Shown here: positions 9,549-20,500 of the stretch, in pieces
How the letters are laid out: each line of letters opens with the position of its first letter
Position numbering within the stretch: position 1 is the first letter of the stretch
Source of the DNA: Rosa chinensis
Lineage: Eukaryota; Streptophyta; Magnoliopsida; Rosales; Rosaceae
Reading direction: 5' to 3'
Assembly: GCF_002994745.2 (NCBI RefSeq)
Contig: NC_037093.1
Location: forward strand, 44,682,384-44,746,383
DNA length: 64,000 nucleotides
The notes under the pieces: model-generated
The model's database searches: none
The model's input: the letters and a program-made list of their open reading frames with translations, nothing else
Told to the model about the DNA's origin: nothing
Position numbers and translations under genes: made by a program

Positions 9549-11347
9549 TGATTACATGCATTTTATACGCATAATTGCACTCTAAATACTAGAATTAAGC
9601 TAATCCTCAAGTTAATTAATATGTAATTAACCCATTTTTATTATTTTGTAGAAAATAAGCGGAATTGCGGAAATCGAGAAAAAATGGTGCGAAATTGTGT
9701 AAATTGAAGTATTCCGACAAAGGGACTAAATTGTCGACACTGTCAACCATGGTCAATGCAATCTAGGGAGTATGATGATGTGTGCGAAAGTCCTGAGATC
9801 ACTAAGGGGAGAAAATATATATATATATATATATATATATTTAATCAAACATTTATTTAATTAAACATTTGTTTGATTAAATAAAGGAAGCACGAAGCAG
9901 CTTTGCAGCCTTTCCAATTATGCTTCCAATTATGCTTCTTGTTAGGTTGCACGTGTCGCAAACCAAGGAAGCCATCCACCCATTGATTGACACGTGCCTA
10001 CCTCATCTCTTCCTTTATCAAACAGACCAGCCACTTCAATTATTAACCGATTCTCACCTCTCTCTTGAGTATATATATAGCCCACGACCTATTCTCCTCG
10101 AGCTAACAAGAACAGTGGCCGCATATACCAAACAGAGGCAGCCCCTTTGGGCTGCTCTCTCTCCTCTCCTCCTCCTTCTCCATTTTTCATAATAGTTTTA
10201 GTTTTCTTTTGGGTATTAATAGAATTTCTCACACAAAGCTTCAAGGTTCTATCAAATGGCTCAACCTCTACAAGATTCAAGATTTGGGTAATTGTGGGAG
10301 TTATAATTTAAGAGTAGTCATGTTGGCTTTCTAGCTAATTGTGGCTATCATTGTTTTCTCCTACACTTCTCTTTTCTTTTCTCTTTGAATTTTGTAGTTT
10401 TGATGTCTATAATTATGGGTTGTGAGTAATTTTCTTGTTGGGTTTTAGGGTTGTGTCCCTAACCCAAAATTTGTGTAAAAGATGTTTAATTTAATGTAAT
10501 GATGCAATTTTCATATGATGGATGTTTATATCTATTTTTGTTGGGTTAAAATGCATGTCTAGGAGCCTAGTCAACTCTAGGGTGTGTATTTTGAGCATGT
10601 CTAGGATGGAGTTAGGGGCTTGACTCCCTCTAATTCCTAAGCTAGAAACCTTCAATTTCGTATTCGAGGGTTATAAGCATGGTGATTTACACCCGTTGCG
10701 TGATTGCGCGGGCGGGTCGTTTAGTAGTCTAATTCCTCGATCTCTACGCCTCTTGATGTGAATTAGTGACCCTTGAACCGGCTCTAATTCATGCCAAGTG
10801 AGTCCCTACGGCCCTTGAACCGGAGTAGGAATACCATGAAAGGGAATTTAGGTCCTTGAGCCTTGAACCGCCTTGGATACGACTATCGCCAAAATAGGAA
10901 ATATGCATCTACATTAGATTAGCTTCCGACACATGAAATTTGGTAAAGGAACCTCCCTAGCACCCGACATTCCCATTTATTTGGTTACACTTTTATTAAT
11001 TTCTTTGCATTTTTATTAATTGCTTTACGTTCATTATCTTTTTGTTAATCTAAAATCAACCCTCAAGCATTAAACTTTTCCACTCATTTGTGCATATCCA
11101 TCACTAGGTTCTTAGTTTTGATTAGGCTTTGGTGAAAACCAAAACCGAGCATTTCTAGGGCTTGGTGCCTTAGATTAGCATTTTTATTTATTTTCTTTTT
11201 CTTTTCTTTGTTTGCTAAGTGTCTTTATTTCCGATTACCCAAGGATTGTGGGTTAGCCACTAATCCCCGTGGTACGATAAACTTTGGGCATTATACTTCC
11301 TTATCTTGACAATGATACGTACGCTTGCGTTAATGTGTATCAAGTCA
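9549..11347 (+). repeat. R1 3' LTR
   Basis: Nearly identical to 3505-5315 from TGATTACATG to TCAAGTCA, with a shorter AT repeat, a single-G and a short TTTTC-unit deletion and about six substitutions. It is followed directly by the GCTAT duplication and then LINE sequence. Confidence 0.95.
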
Positions 11348-11408
11348 GCTATTAAAACCAAATCTATTTAAACAAGCCTTAATATAATTCCAATTGATGA
11401 AGTCATAA

Positions 11409-11781
11409 GAGCATCTTTAGCAGTACTAGCCATTTTTTAGTTAAATTTTAGCTAAAATAGCTAGAAAGTCATTTTGGCTAGCCACTTTAAAAATACGTCA
11501 GTATCAATGCTCTTTATTTTAACTAATTTTGAATTTATATTATTTTTTTAATGATGATTAAAGAGTTTAAATGTATTTATAAATTATATAAAATAACTTA
11601 AAAGGAATATTTTAAATTATAGAGAGCCTCATCTTGCTCTCTATATTTAGGAGCGAGATAGCTAAAAGTTATAATAAAGAGCCACTTAGGAGTCTGGTGC
11701 AGCTGTTAAAATATATAAAAAGCTAAACATGCTCTCCAAAATAGCTAAGGAGCTAAAATAGAGAGTCTGCTAAAGATGCTC
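11409..11781. mobile_element. Tourist-like (PIF/Harbinger) MITE
   Basis: A 373-bp element with 15-bp perfect terminal inverted repeats (GAGCATCTTTAGCAG) flanked by TAA at 11406-11408 and 11782-11784. A 3-bp TAA/TTA target is the hallmark of PIF/Harbinger-mobilised MITEs. It is A/T rich, has no coding sequence, and interrupts the LINE reverse-transcriptase frame, which becomes continuous when element and one TAA are removed. Confidence 0.93.
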
Positions 11782-11784
11782 TAA

Positions 11785-12917
11785 GCCTTTTCTAAATCTA
11801 ATTTGATAGCCATGGCACCAGTTTTGCCTTTCTTTCTTTGAAAATCAGAGAAAAGTTCATGAGCAATCAAAATATTGTCATGGATAGATCTTCCAGGGAC
11901 GAACGCACCTTGATTATCAGAAATGCATTTCTCAAGCAAAGGCCGCAATCTTTTGACCAGAGTTTTTATGATAATTTTAAAACAGACATTGCATAGACTA
12001 ATAGGTCTAAAATGAGAAACAGTTTCAGGATTTTCTACCTTTGGGATTAGAGCAATATTAGGGTAATTAATAGCATGTAAAGAAGAAGTGTTGGAGAAGA
12101 AATGCAGGATCATAGGAACGAGGCTACCTTTTATGTCTTCCCAATGTTTTTGGAAAAAAATAGCATGGAGTCCATCGGGACCTGGGGCCTTTAGAGGGCC
12201 AATCGAGTTGAGAGCGTCTAAAATCTCCTTTTCAGTTACCTGTTGGGTGAGAGAAGTATTATCAGAATCAGAAATAATTGGATTTATTATGTTGATAAAG
12301 TCATTAAGAGAAGAAACACTAGGAATTGTATCAGCAGTAAAACGTTTCTTGAAATTAGAAACAAAATGTCTAGCTAGGATGTCAGGATCAGTTATCCAAA
12401 AGTTATTGTCATCCTTGATCTTAGAAATGAAATTTCTCTTTTTCCTGATGTTGGCCTGGGTTTGGACAAATCTTGTGTTTTTATAACCCAACGCCAACCA
12501 ATTTGCTTTTGCCTTTTGGGCCCAATAGATTTCTTCATCTTTGTAAAGATCATGCAATTCAGTATTGAGAGTAATATTCCTTTCCTGTAGCACAACAGCA
12601 GAAGGATTAGTCATAAGTTGAGTTTGGATAATTGAAATTTGGTCCTGCAGAGAAGAAATTTTCTTAAATAAATTCCCAAAAGTTTCTTTATTCCAATTTT
12701 TTGCAAGAACAGAAAATTTGCCACACAAAATGGTAAAATTTCGCATTAGATCAGAGTCATGAAAAGCATTCCAAGCATTAGTTACCAGAGATTTAAAGGA
12801 AGAATGTGACAACCACATGGCCTCAAACTTAAAACTATTAGACATCTTGGGGGTTCTGTGATTAAACGAAACACAAACAGGTCCATGGTCAGACCCTATT
12901 ATTGGCAGATTTTCTAC
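11785..12917 (-). pseudogene. LINE ORF2: end of endonuclease and N-terminal half of RT
   Basis: The upstream part of the same LINE polyprotein. It starts at the 5' truncation with the last endonuclease motif (SDHGP, near 12880), continues through the linker, then the RT fingers with GPDG (PLKAPGPDGLHAIFF), the FRPISLCN block and the AIKLDLEKA motif that holds the first catalytic Asp of the RT palm. The frame is then cut by the MITE at 11781. The other half of the RT lies at 2558-3504, beyond the MITE and R1. Confidence 0.92.
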
Positions 12918-12924
12918 TTCTCAG

Positions 12925-13840
12925 TTGCGCGAACTTTAGATTGCATGTTTTACTTCGACTCTTTGGTTCATTTGGCATTGTAGAACCGAGCTCATTATGA
13001 TGATATTCAAGTTAGTGTGCCACAAGCTTTCTATTCAGTTTCTAGTAATGTTGCAGCCTCAAGTCGGTTGTCTTCAAGTTGCATGCATGTTCAACACTTT
13101 ACAAGAGCTTTGTGTAGTTAAAAGAATGGGCGCTAGCTTTGTGTAGTTACGAGAGCTTTGTCTGCAAGTCACCTCGAGCGCTAGTTTGCAAGTCACCTCG
13201 GGCACCTCAAATTATTAAGGTAAATTGATTAACTCCTCCTTTTGGTTAAATCAAAGTTAATATTGATGGTGCATGAAAAATGGACACCAATTAATTATCA
13301 GATTGTGGTGATGTTTATATATACTATAAAGGCTTTGTTTTAAGTGCATTTTCTTCTACTCTTCATATTTCTAGTTCTGTGGTTGAGAGGCCATGGCAGT
13401 CACTGAAGCTATTGAACTAGATTGAGTTAGATATTGGAAGTATTTATAGTTGGAGGTGGACTATTCTTATTTTTCTTTGCTTTCATCATTTGGTGCCTTA
13501 GAGGCTTCGTGTGTAGTGAGACAATTGTTTATATCGTCTTTCTCAAATGCATTTTAGATCTAGTCATATTTTTTGTGAAGGCAATGAAGCTGTTGGTGCT
13601 CTTGCTAACTGAGGTGCTTCTTTCCATAGCTTTATTTGGTGAGGTTTAACTCCATATATTATTGTGAGTCATTGTAATAGGGATATGTTGGGTATTCCTA
13701 ATTTTGTTATTTTGGGTACGTTCTTTATGATAGGAAGATGGTTGTGTTACTGTTTATGCCTTACTTACCTTCTTTCTCTTTAAAACATTTTTTTTTCTTG
13801 ATAAATTCCTCTGGTTGAGATTTCATCAAGAAAAAAATGA
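12925..13840 (+). pseudogene. older LINE remnant, RNase H end
   Basis: Degenerate sequence in plus orientation. Broken frames around 12930-13100 and 13218-13640 resemble the linker and RNase H domain of plant LINEs (for example a PPFG..IKVNIDGA-like start near 13230, and a late ..HFRSSHIF-like block around 13550 in another frame). It ends near a short A run (13829-13837). Frameshifts and stops occur throughout. It abuts the right TSD of the younger LINE, so that LINE probably inserted into this one. No function is expected. Confidence 0.5.
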
Positions 13841-14215
13841 AGAAAACTTTATGTACAAAGCAAGCGGTCACGCTAAATTCGATGATGCCATCATGATCGC
13901 ACACTTTTAAAACCCACTACAAAAAAATTGCAACAGCCACGGCGCCATGCCGTAGCAAAAGCCTCTTTTGCCGTCTCAAAAGAGCATTAGCGACGGCAAT
14001 GCTTCAGACGCAATTGCTGCCGTCGCCAATAGTATTTGCGATAGCAAATGCGCCATGGCAAAATTATTAGCGACGGCAAACCATTTGCAGTCGTAAGAAT
14101 TTTGCGACTGAAAAATGCCGTCGCAAATACCAATGGCAATGCCACCAATCGCTACTCAAGTTTTTTGCCGTCGCCAAAAGAAATTTGCTACTGCAAAAAT
14201 GCCGTCACAAAGGGG

Positions 14216-15870
14216 GTATTTTTAAATAAATAAATAAATTGGCATGCAAAATGCATGCCAATTTTTTATTTATTTTTTATAGATAAAAGCTATACAAAAA
14301 GGAATGCAACTTATACAAAAGGGAATGATACATTAATGAATGTTATAAAAGAAATGAAGGTTATATGAAAGTTTACAAGATAACTAAGCTTTAAAGAAAC
14401 GAAGGTCATACATCTGAGCAATGTTCAAAATTCTAAAATACAAAAAGCTCATGTGTGATATGCAAAATATACATTGAAATACAAACTTGGTGATCGGAAA
14501 GCTTTTTTTTCTCTATCTCAACTACATTCTGGGCATATGGTGCTTGCTCATATCGATGGAGGTGTTCCCTTGATAACTCTCCCCTCTGTAAAGAGAAAAA
14601 TATAGTTTTATGAAGTAGCTGTAAACCTTGGCTGTTGTAGTAGCTGATACTTGGTAGGACTCATCAGAAGCTTTTGGCCTTGATTAATGTATCTTGTCCC
14701 AGATCATATCCCTTCGCAGCCATTATATTGACAACTTCCTGAGCAACAATTACTGCCTCTCCAGGGCTCAAATATATGCTGATGAATATAAAAGCAATGT
14801 TACTACTTGGCACCTTCAAGAGTATAAAAAGTTCAAAGGGCGAAATGATGAAAAGAAACACTTAGCAGTTTCGACACTCAATACCAATTCCCTTCTGTAA
14901 CAAAAAATAAAATAAAATAATGCTGCCTGCCTAAGTCATCAACAACCCAATCACTTGTACTGAACAAAAATGGCCAAATATAATGGATATAACTTTTTCT
15001 ACATCTCTATTAAGAAAGACCAGACTGAATACTGAAAGACTAGATTTTGTTCTCACATAGAATGAGTTTAAAACTGAAACATCAAAATCTGTAAAATACA
15101 TGAACTAACACGGGACAATGATATACTAAGTATTTGATGAATTGCTTTGTGTTATTGGAAATTGCCTCTTATGCAACAACAACCCAAGTATTGAATGATA
15201 GAGAGAGAGTTTTCCTTAACAATTGCTTGTGACATGAAAAAGACCAAGTATCACAATGGAAAACAAACTAACACAAGCCAAGCAAACCTGACCTTACAGA
15301 ACCTTTAAAAATTGATTGCATTTAATTCATGCTCAACCCAAAGGTATACCAACACAAGCAAGGGGTCAGTTGTAATGCATGGGGCAGCCTACAATAATTT
15401 TAGATAAGGCAGCAAGAATTAAAACGGTATATAACAACACAACAACAAAACAATACATTCTCAATAATGTCCAAATTTAGGTACTTGCATGCTCTTGAAG
15501 ACTCTCGGGCACTACTCCTCTCGTCATATTTTTTCAAACACTCTACCTTAGTCTCTGCAAGTATTATACCAAAACCCCATTTAAATTACCAAAACCATCA
15601 ATGTTATGGACTCAAATTCTTGCCCAACTTAATCCAACAATTGTCAAATAGTGAATACCAAGGTGATAAAGCTCTACTCTTTTTCTTGCATTTTCATTTA
15701 ACAACTCATATTATTAGTAGACATTCTCATTCTCCAAAACTAATCCAATCCATTACAAAGCTATAACTATAGCATTCTCTATCTATCTCAACATAAATTC
15801 AAAACACAACATAGCATGTCTACACAACTACTTTAATGTCACTTTTAAGCTCCAAGCACAATGCCAAACA
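14216..15870. other. CACTA-1 interior, left part
   Basis: A/T-rich sequence without a supportable gene. Short open frames (for example 15467-15766) show no recognisable domain. It may include introns or flanks of captured host DNA. Confidence 0.4.
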
Positions 15871-16134
15871 CTAACCTGTAAACCATACCTCCCTCTCCAC
15901 ATTAAAACCCGCAATCAAAATCGCAGTGAGACTCAAATCAGTTGCAATGACTCTGACACCAGTCCCCAAAACCCTCCCAATCCCAATAGCAATAGCCCCA
16001 CTCCCAGTCCCCAAATCTGCCCACAAACCCTCTCTGAAACCCTCCTCATCCTTCACCACATCACCCACCAAATCAACAATGAGTTCAGTCTCCGGCCTCG
16101 GAATCAAAACCCCTTCTTGAACATACAGCACCAA
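15871..16134 (-). pseudogene. captured fragment of PrmC/HemK-type glutamine methyltransferase
   Basis: This stretch of about 88 codons carries two hallmarks of release-factor glutamine N5-methyltransferases: the EGVLIPRPETELIVD block and the SAM-binding WADLGTGSGAIAIGIG loop followed by VIATDLS. The full enzyme methylates the Gln of the GGQ motif in organellar or bacterial-type release factors. The catalytic NPPY segment and the rest are not present in frame, so this is only an internal exon-like piece. It lies inside CACTA-1 on the minus strand and is explained by capture of host DNA by the transposon. It cannot encode a working enzyme. Confidence 0.8.
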
Positions 16135-16351
16135 GAGATTATGAAATCAAACAAGTATGTGCTTATAAAAGAATTCAAGAGAATATATATGTTCATATAT
16201 ACTAGCACTCAATCAGGACAAATCCCAATGAAACTTGAACCCAAATATTCATGAAGAACAACCTTGCAATATATTGAACTGGTGGATTGCACGCTAATAG
16301 ATTCAGTTTGTAACGATTCCCATGTCCAAGTGGATTAGCTAAAAAATCACC

Positions 16352-16490
16352 AATTACCATTAGCATGAATAGTCCAGTATCTTCCAATGCTCTCCCCATT
16401 GAATCATACTTGACCCTTCCCCATGCATGCTCCCCATGTCCAAAGCCAAAGGCTCATCTCCTTCAGGTGCATCAGAATTGGCAGGAGGGT
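16352..16490 (-). pseudogene. captured fragment of beta-galactosidase (GH35)
   Basis: Read on the minus strand, one frame gives EPLALDMGSM and, after a small insertion/deletion, another gives IGRYWTIHANGN. Both belong to the same conserved C-terminal region of plant beta-galactosidases of glycoside hydrolase family 35, which trim cell-wall galactans. Only about 45 codons remain and the frame is broken, so it is non-functional. Like the methyltransferase piece it sits inside CACTA-1 in the same orientation, so two unrelated genes were acquired. Confidence 0.65.
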
Positions 16491-17650
16491 TCAAGTATCA
16501 CTGTTATCCAAAATTGCTTTATGATAATAAATGAACAAGAATGAAAATGTTTAGTTGGTACTCAATATTTCTAGTTCTCAATTCATACCTTATACCAAGT
16601 CAGTGGCTGTTGATTTTGTGTCCCTATAAACACCCTCCTCCAATTCAGTGCAGATAGAGGTGGAAGTTGGAGAACCGAGATTCATGGCTTCTCATTTTAG
16701 CCCAACCTATAAAAAGAAACAAACTGAGTTGTGGCATTCCTCTAGTACACAACTAACTCGGAAAAAAAATTCATAGCCCTTGTATGACCATTTCTGCCCT
16801 GATAAATCTCTGCTTCTTTGATGCAATCATTGTAGAACAACTGGTCCCAGTACTCCCAAGTTCATTTCTGAAAGTGAGGGAGCATTGTTCTGTGATAACA
16901 TCTACCGGAAGTAGTTCAGTTACCATTGGAATAAAGTCACAAATCACATCATATATGCCAAATGGCAAAGAATTTGACGACTTAGGAATTTGGGATTGAT
17001 TGCGAAGATACAACAGCGTAAACAGCAAATCAAAAACTTTTAAACCAATTCGTACTATCCACATTTTCGTATAAATCTCAAAAATTCAAATCGAAATCAC
17101 AAAAGCTTCTACAGTCCAAGGATATATCTGGTCAATCTAGAAGCTCCCTAGTGTATCCTCCACTTTACTTGGAAATTTGGATACGGAGTCCCGACTATCT
17201 AATACCCAAATAACCTAACGATATAAATTTATCAAGCAAACTGAAATTAATCGACTACAAAGCCTTAATAACCACTTACCCAGAAGCCCCTACCCTATGA
17301 TTGAATCAAATCACAAAAATTAATTATCTAAAGCTGTTTATTGTAAATGTAACTTCACAACCTTAGCCCAAGAATGACCCGAGTCGCATAGATAGAAAGA
17401 GAGGAAGATGAAGAGGTTTTTACCCGAGAGAAGCTACAATCGTCAAGGAGGTGATGAGAGATTCTCCACATAATCGGCTGGTTGTCGACAAGATGAAGAG
17501 AAGGATAGAAAGTAAATCTGAGGGGGGGTGGGGAGGAGAGAGATCTGTTTTGCTTCTTTTCCCGAAGCAAATGGTTTTTCTATTTTTTCAAAAAGCATTT
17601 CAAGGTTTATTAGCCACCGCGTTTGATTCTCCGTCGCTATTGATATTAAA
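16491..17650. other. CACTA-1 interior, right part
   Basis: No gene is recognised with confidence. A 97-codon minus frame at 16771-17064 could be another captured exon, but I cannot name it. Confidence 0.3.
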
Positions 17651-17789
17651 AACACGCCATGCCGTCGCATCCCATTCCTATTAGTGCGACGCCTACAATT
17701 GCAGTCGCCAAAATGGGACTATTGGCGACGACAAATCCATGCCGTTGCAGACTGCCGTAGCCGTTGGAGTGTTTTTTTTTGTAGTGACC

Positions 17790-18095
17790 AGCTCACTCTG
17801 ATCTTAAACTTCCATGCCAAAATAGGCTTGACTTTCATATTTAGGATACTCCTACCGCTTGCTTAAGAGTTGGGTTGTTCAAGGTGAGGTTTCGATGAAG
17901 ATTTGGTGATCTTGATATAAAGGTATGTAGACTAAATTAAGACTAAACCAAATTAGTCTATCTACTAATGTATAGAGCCAGTTTACTTCTGTATCAAACT
18001 TAATCTACTTGAATGTACGTATTGGTATATTAATGTTCTGAAGAACTTTCCTTGTTAAAATATATCAAGACTTTAAAGTGCTAATTGTTTATGCG
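17790..18095. other. intergenic, no feature seen
   Basis: Continues the sequence that CACTA-1 interrupted. Nothing recognisable. Confidence 0.4.
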
Positions 18096-19395
18096 GGCAA
18101 TGATAGGCAGCCTCAATGAGGCCTAAGATTTACAGCCTCAAATCCTATGTGTCATGCCATGTAAACAACTGGAAATTTTATTTTCAATTTCACATGATAT
18201 ATCTTGCCACATCATACTATTGTAAAACCAACTCTTCCCTTTTGTATTTCCTTTTAGATGTTAGGGGATGAATAAATAACATTAATGAATTTAATTAGAT
18301 GACGAAAAAAAATATCATCTATTAATTATGTATTAATTGAAGGGATCTACATATTCTTTGACCAATATTTCTTGAATTTTTCTATTGGAACCTCTAAATT
18401 TACTCACTTGACCTCCGTACTCTTTGCACCTCCTATTAAATTTTCACATACTAAATTTACTCACTAAACCTCACTAAACTTCCTCAAATAACCTCAATCA
18501 TATAATTTGCAAAAAAATTTCATCTTTAAAATAAAAAACTTAGCTATTTCAATGATATAATTACTCTATACATCTTAATTAAATGTTCATTCCTTAATCA
18601 GACAACATAAGTAACTTATTCAATAAAAAAAAATCAAACATAAGGTGTTGGGTTTCAAAAATTAATTTCTAACTGACGAGAAAATGTTTTAGCATGAACT
18701 ATTCTTTTTTAATTTTTAACTATTTCTGTTTTAACTGTGCAAAAAAAAAAAAAGAGTAATCATTTATACTTATTGTTTAACTTTTTTCTCTATTTTTTGT
18801 ACCTCATGATTAAATATTTCATAATTTTTTTAATTCCTAGCATTTTTTTTTTTTTTTGCAAATATAATGGATAGACTTAGATTTAGGTCATAATAGAATT
18901 TCGTTTGTTCTCTCTCACCCATATGCGTTCAACAAATGATAGAAATTTTTATGTCACATGATCTATTAGTTTTAATTCTTATTAAATATTTATAAATGCT
19001 TTAATGAGTCTGTAGTGAAATTGGAAAATGAAAATATATAAGGAAAATAATAAAGAATGTAATATAATATTATTAAATTGGAAACTCTAGAGAAAATAAA
19101 CATAATATCTTTTTGGTATAATTATTGTCCTTAATAGTCATTTTATAGGAGGTTATAAATGTCATTTAATAATTCATAATGGAGTGAGGTCAAGTGAGTA
19201 AATTTGGAGGTCTAAATTGAAACACTCATATTTTTTTCATTTAATTAAACTATTTCCTATAATTTTTCTTATTTCCAAATAGCATTAATATATTGAATTA
19301 GATGTCGAGAAATAGGCATTAACTTTTGTTTCCAAATATTGATTAATTTCATCCAAAAAATAGCAATAATAAATTGAATTTGGAAAATACGTATG
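18096..19395 (-). repeat. truncated copy of the repeat at 39376-40372
   Basis: 18096-18370 and 19228-19395 match, in reverse orientation, about 39930-40372, including the GGGCAATGAT end, the GTGTCATGCCATGT motif and the A/T-rich body. The match is split by a nested inverted-repeat element (18371-19227). The remaining 550 bp of the repeat are missing, so this copy is truncated near 19395. Confidence 0.75.
18371..19227. mobile_element. MITE-like inverted-repeat element nested in the 18096 repeat
   Basis: Terminal regions 18391-18415 and 19186-19210 are inverted copies (CCTCTAAATTTACTCACTTG versus CCTCCAAATTTACTCACTTG, then ACCTC in both), with weaker pairing beyond. ATATTT flanks both ends (18365-18370 and 19228-19233). 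Comparison with the uninterrupted copy at 39930-40372 supports the insertion site. No coding sequence; superfamily not assigned. Confidence 0.7.
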
Positions 19396-20495
19396 TGGTG
19401 AACCGAGAGGGGGGTCCCACAGCGCCGCGACTCCGAGCCAATGAGGAATCGACATGTCACGAATGGCATCTCGATAGCTCATCAACCCGAAACCGCAAGG
19501 CCTTTTGAGTTTAGGTTGTTGGTTTACAAAACACTTTCTTGGACAAGTCGCTCTAGCAACCAAACAATACATTTTCAAAAGCGGAATTTGAAATGGGCTA
19601 AAAGTTTTGGGCTTACAATCGGAGCCCAATTTGGAAAACAAATCACTAAATATCAACAAGTGCGAGAGAAGCGCCCCAGGGTTACGGGCCTCTCGAAGTT
19701 TTGGTAAACAAGTAGGAAATAAATCAAAAGTAAATAAACAAGTTACTTCAAAATCCAATAAAGGACCAAAACCTTCTTTTGATAAAATTAAAGAAGAATG
19801 CGCCAAGCCGGGCCACGTGCCTCCTCTGTACGCTACCCGACCACATGCTCAAAACCTGCACACTGTTGTAGGAGTGAGCTTTCATCCTTGCATGCCCAGT
19901 AGGGGCCGACCCAACCATGTTAGGTTTGAAAAATAATATACTTGAAAATATTTACTACATAATATTGTGCACGTTTAACGAAAATACTTTAAAAAGAGGC
20001 AACCACAAACATTTGTTCTCTTTTATAAAACAGATGCAGCATGCTTCACACAACTTGGAGCTCCGAGATACTTACTTGCCGGCAAAAGTAAAACAAATCA
20101 GTGACCGACCCGGTTCGTCATCCTTTGAGAACCGGCCAACTACTCTGTAGTCTTGTGACTACAAATAGTGAAAGTGTCCATTTCCTAGCTCTGAGTCTCC
20201 TATGACTGGTTCACTGTCTGTACTCACCTCTCCTCGACAAACATAGGAGCACAACCCCCCTCCGGAGGTTTACGGTTATCGACACCGTGGGATCCCTAGG
20301 AATCTACGCGTCTAGGTCCCATTCACTTTCAGGTCACAAGTACAAACATACAATGGGTACAGTAACTCAACATGCAAGTCTAGCCTTGGTTTTCACAATA
20401 AACAATTGTTAGTTATGGAAACACGGATATCACGAGGCATCGACTAATGAACAACCAAAAACGTACTTGCAGGCATCATATTATGATACTAGAGC
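19396..20495. repeat. unclassified repeat-like sequence, left part
   Basis: GC-richer than its neighbours with no supportable gene. It continues at 23000 after the solo LTR (20501-22994), so both sides were one sequence before that insertion. The character is that of a decayed LTR retroelement, but no LTR end, primer site or pol motif could be placed. Confidence 0.35.
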
Positions 20496-20500
20496 ATTCC

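Larger units (their letters stand above)
3505..11347 (+). mobile_element. R1: young non-autonomous Ty3/gypsy-like LTR retrotransposon
   Basis: A complete LTR element of 7843 bp flanked by a 5-bp target duplication, GCTAT at 3500-3504 and 11348-11352. Both LTRs (1811 and 1799 bp) start TG and end CA. The internal region is only about 4.2 kb and has no protease, reverse transcriptase, RNase H or integrase. It holds one 375-codon frame and a long non-coding part with purine-rich tracts, so the element must depend on enzymes from another copy. The primer site matches tRNA-Asp, as is usual for the Athila/Tat branch of plant Ty3/gypsy elements. By eye the LTRs differ at about six bases plus three small indels including an AT repeat, so the insertion is recent. 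It landed inside the LINE. Confidence 0.95.
1150..12917 (-). mobile_element. 5'-truncated LINE (L1-like), split by MITE and LTR element
   Basis: A non-LTR retrotransposon reading right to left. On the plus strand it begins with its tail as a run of 23 T (1150-1172) and ends at 12917, inside the end of the endonuclease domain (the SDHGP motif is readable near 12880), so it is 5' truncated. TTCTCAG occurs at 1143-1149 and again at 12918-12924, a 7-bp target-site duplication. The body is interrupted by an LTR element (3505-11347) and a MITE (11409-11781). Removing both and one copy of each TSD gives a continuous reverse-transcriptase frame, which confirms both nested borders. The LINE itself is about 3.5 kb. 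Its frame also has a shift near the internal 23-base A tract (2705-2727) and stops, so it is dead. Confidence 0.93.
13915..17786. mobile_element. CACTA-1: non-autonomous CACTA element with host gene fragments
   Basis: Starts CACTACAAAAAAA and ends with its inverted copy. Flanked by ACC at 13912-13914 and 17787-17789, the 3-bp target duplication typical of CACTA transposons. Both subterminal regions (13930-14215 and 17650-17765) are packed with short direct and inverted GCGACGGCA/TGCCGTCGC-type repeats, the likely transposase-binding sites, shared with the large CACTA-B at 50686-62155. No transposase is present. The interior carries fragments of two host genes (see 15871-16134 and 16352-16490). 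At 3872 bp it is a deletion/capture derivative that would need a helper such as CACTA-B. Confidence 0.93.

Noticed and set aside
3882..10192. Identical 90-codon frames at 3882-4154 and 9920-10192 and their antisense 63-codon frames
   Set aside because: They are identical only because they lie in the two LTRs of R1; no domain, and one crosses the promoter region.
15467..15766. 99-codon frame in CACTA-1
   Set aside because: No domain, low-complexity composition, no splice or start context; likely chance.
19285..19806. 173-codon minus frame
   Set aside because: It crosses the border between an A/T-rich MITE-like repeat and an unclassified block and shows no domain; likely chance.
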